Source of the DNA: Nitriliruptoraceae bacterium
GTDB taxonomy: Bacteria > Actinomycetota > Nitriliruptoria > Nitriliruptorales > Nitriliruptoraceae
DNA: 51,560 bases
Assembly: GCA_003563915.1 (NCBI GenBank)
Contig: PWTE01000101.1
Span: forward strand, 1-51,560
Direction: 5' to 3'
Under the pieces are notes generated by a model that ran no database searches, was not told the origin of the DNA, and saw only the letters and a program-made list of their open reading frames with translations. A program made the translations under genes and the position numbers. Below, piece by piece: positions 49,655 to 51,560 of this stretch (the stretch's first letter is position 1; every line of letters starts with the position of its first letter).

Positions 49655-51560
49655 CCGCCACCTCACTGCCCCCGACCACCGCAGCCGACGACGCCGCGAC
49701 GACGCTCACCGTCACCATCGACGGCCACCGCGTCGAGGTGCCCCCGGGCACCACGATCATCGACGCGGCCCGCGACGCCGGGATCGACATCCCGGTGCTG
49801 TGCCACGACGAGCGGTACGACCCCGTCGGGGTGTGCCGCGTCTGCGTCGTCGACGTCGGTGCGCGCGCGCTGGCCGCCGCCTGCGTCCGTCCCTGCGAGG
49901 ACGGCATGGAGGTGCAGACCGCGACCGAGGAGGTCGAACGCAGCCGGAAGGTGCTGACCGAGCTGCTGCTCGCCGACCAGCCGCCGCGCGAGGAGGACCC
50001 CAAGCAGACGACCACCGCCGACAACGAACTGCTCGCACTGGCGGACCGCTACGAGGTCAGCGCCGGGGGCGAGACCGACGACGGAGCGCTGCCCTGCGGG
50101 TCGGGGCGCGGCAAGGACGGCTCGAACCCCGTCATCTCGGTCGACCACGACGCCTGCATCCTGTGCGACCGGTGCGTGCGCGCCTGCGACGACGTGCAGA
50201 ACAACGACGTGATCGGGCGCACCGGCAAGGGCTACACCACCCGGATCGCCTTCGACCTGGACGACCCGATGGGCTCCTCGTCGTGCGTGACCTGCGGTGA
50301 GTGCGTCGCCGCCTGCCCGACCGGGGCACTCACGAACAAGCCCATCAACGGTGTCCCGATCCGTCCACGCGAGGAGCTCATCGCGGTCGACAGCGTGTGC
50401 CCCTACTGCGGGGTGGGCTGCGCGCTGACCTACTACAAGGACCCCGAACGGGACGCCATCGCCTTCGCCGAGGGCCGCGACCAGCCCGGCAACCAGGGTC
50501 GGTTGTGCGTGAAGGGCCGCTACGGATGGGACTACGCCGCCTCGCCCGAACGGCTGACCGTGCCGCTGATCCGCCGTGACGACGCCTACCCGAAGGGCCC
50601 GTTGACCGCCGATGTGCGCGGCGACGCGGACGGCGACGGCGACCACGGTCCGGGGGGCAAGCGTGGCGACCGCCGACGCAAGCCCGGTGGGCTGGTCGAT
50701 CCGTCCGAGGTCCTGCCCTACTTCCGCGAGGCGACCTGGGACGAGGCGCTCGACCTCGTCGCCAAGCGGCTCACTGACATCCACCGCGAGCGCGGCCCGC
50801 AGGCGATCGCGGGCTTCGGGTCGGCCAAGTGTTCCAACGAGGAGGCCTACCTCTTCCAGAAGCTGATCCGTGCCGGGTTCCACACCAACAACGTCGACCA
50901 CTGCACCCGCCTGTGCCACGCGTCCAGCGTCGCCGCGCTGTTCGAGGGCATCGGCTCCGGCGCGGTGTCCACGACCTACGGCGACATCGTCAATGCCGAC
51001 GTCGCCATCATCACCGGCAGCAACGCCACCGCGAACCACCCGGTGGCCTCGTCGTTCTTCAAGCAGGCCCGCCGGCAGGGCACGACCATCATCTACATCG
51101 ACCCGCGGGCCGGCACGGTCGCCGACCACGCCGACCTCTTCTGCCAGCTCAAGCCCGGCACCGACGTCGCCTTCTACAACGGGGTGCTCCACGAGATCAT
51201 CCGGCTGGGCCTGGTGGACGACGACTACGTCACCTCTCGGACCCGGAACTTCGAGGAGCTCAAGGAGACGGTCGCGGAGTACCCGCCGGAACGGGCGTCG
51301 CAGATCTCCGGCGTCCCGGAGGAGCAGATCCGGCAGGTCGCCCGCATCTGGGGCGAGGCGGGCGCCGGGATCATCTTCTGGGGCATGGGCATCTCGCAGC
51401 ACACGACCGGTACGGACAACGCCCGCTGCCTGATCTCGCTGTGCGCCATCACCGGCAACATCGGGCGGCCCGGCAGCGGCCTGCACCCGCTGCGCGGCCA
51501 GAACAACGTGCAGGGCGCGTCCGACGTCGGGCTGATCCCGATGTTCTACCCCGACTACCA
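49651..51560 (+). CDS. Formate dehydrogenase alpha subunit, 5' part (runs off the window)
   Basis: The reading frame stays open to the window end (636 residues seen). An N-terminal [2Fe-2S] ferredoxin domain has Cys51, Cys62, Cys65 and Cys78. The His-Cys3 cluster segment normally next is absent: the aligned stretch reads LLLADQPPREEDPKQTT, without Cys or His. Two ferredoxin-like clusters follow (CILCDRCVRAC, CVTCGECVAACPTG), then the molybdopterin domain with its cluster (CPYCGVGC ... LCVKGRYGWDYA), an Asp/Gly-rich insert before EVLPYFREATWDEAL, and HCTRLCHASSVAAL, whose second Cys should ligate Mo or W in NAD-type enzymes (Cys, not Sec). GRPGSGLHPLRGQNNVQG is the bis-pterin loop. It overlaps the AOR stop. 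Confidence 0.93.
   Translation, partial: MTATSLPPTTAADDAATTLTVTIDGHRVEVPPGTTIIDAARDAGIDIPVLCHDERYDPVGVCRVCVVDVGARALAAACVRPCEDGMEVQTATEEVERSRKVLTELLLADQPPREEDPKQTTTADNELLALADRYEVSAGGETDDGALPCGSGRGKDGSNPVISVDHDACILCDRCVRACDDVQNNDVIGRTGKGYTTRIAFDLDDPMGSSSCVTCGECVAACPTGALTNKPINGVPIRPREELIAVDSVCPYCGVGCALTYYKDPERDAIAFAEGRDQPGNQGRLCVKGRYGWDYAASPERLTVPLIRRDDAYPKGPLTADVRGDADGDGDHGPGGKRGDRRRKPGGLVDPSEVLPYFREATWDEALDLVAKRLTDIHRERGPQAIAGFGSAKCSNEEAYLFQKLIRAGFHTNNVDHCTRLCHASSVAALFEGIGSGAVSTTYGDIVNADVAIITGSNATANHPVASSFFKQARRQGTTIIYIDPRAGTVADHADLFCQLKPGTDVAFYNGVLHEIIRLGLVDDDYVTSRTRNFEELKETVAEYPPERASQISGVPEEQIRQVARIWGEAGAGIIFWGMGISQHTTGTDNARCLISLCAITGNIGRPGSGLHPLRGQNNVQGASDVGLIPMFYPDY

Noticed and set aside
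1-51560. CRISPR array or other regularly spaced repeat
   Set aside because: No direct repeat of 23-40 bp with regular spacers was seen; the only tandem repeats are the 19-bp, 39-bp and short duplicated segments reported.

Overview
The window is very GC-rich and codes densely on both strands with GTG/ATG starts and frequent 4-base stop/start overlaps. Two chromosomal blocks identify it as an actinobacterial chromosome. One is the cell-shape block mreB-mreC-mreD-mrdA-rodA. The other is the block radical SAM protein, DUF2344 protein, RNase E/G, rplU-rpmA-obgE-proB, nadD, LytR-type protein, rsfS, phosphatase. The rhodopsin, the tungsten-type oxidoreductase operon and the unusual insertions inside the second block suggest a deep-branching, aquatic or saline lineage (Nitriliruptoria/Egibacter-like). 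That placement is an inference, not something read from a marker gene.

Layout. 1-1.05 kb: remains of a mobile element, namely a tRNA 3' end with its terminator, repeats that could be integrase arm sites, and an integrase cut off against trmL. 1.0-8.1 kb: an accessory stretch with trmL, a frameshifted small gene, a 14-helix drug exporter, a xanthorhodopsin-like proton pump with its own terminator, a decayed ABC ATPase, an UPF0316 membrane protein and an FAD oxidoreductase. 8.1-11.7 kb (minus strand): nadD, LCP/LytR_C protein, rsfS and histidine phosphatase. 11.8-20.4 kb: an interpolated block with marR-MFS exporter, a MoxR ATPase / beta-propeller / VWA operon, methylglyoxal synthase, and two quinone oxidoreductases flanking a YbaK-type deacylase. 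20.4-23.7 kb (minus): rplU-rpmA-(terminator)-obgE-proB; proA is not beside proB. 24-31.7 kb (minus): an aldehyde dehydrogenase-family protein, a heterodimeric ABC exporter and a diguanylate cyclase. 31.8-36.7 kb (minus): rng, the DUF2344 partner and the radical SAM protein. 36.8-42.8 kb (minus): the mre/mrd block. 43.1-46.8 kb: a large EAL/GGDEF protein overlapping a convergent radC-like gene. 46.9 kb to the end: a MobA-MoaD fusion, an aldehyde:ferredoxin oxidoreductase and a formate dehydrogenase alpha subunit that runs off the window.

How the parts work together. The shape block supplies MreB filaments and the RodA/PBP2 synthase of the elongasome. The rng-to-nadD block couples RNA decay, ribosome assembly and silencing, proline and NAD synthesis. 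Two c-di-GMP proteins suggest second-messenger control. The last operon looks like a self-contained module in which a pterin-cofactor fusion protein supplies two Mo/W enzymes, one acting on aldehydes or acids and one on formate. It is the best candidate here for an under-described system. The rhodopsin is the second most interesting locus.
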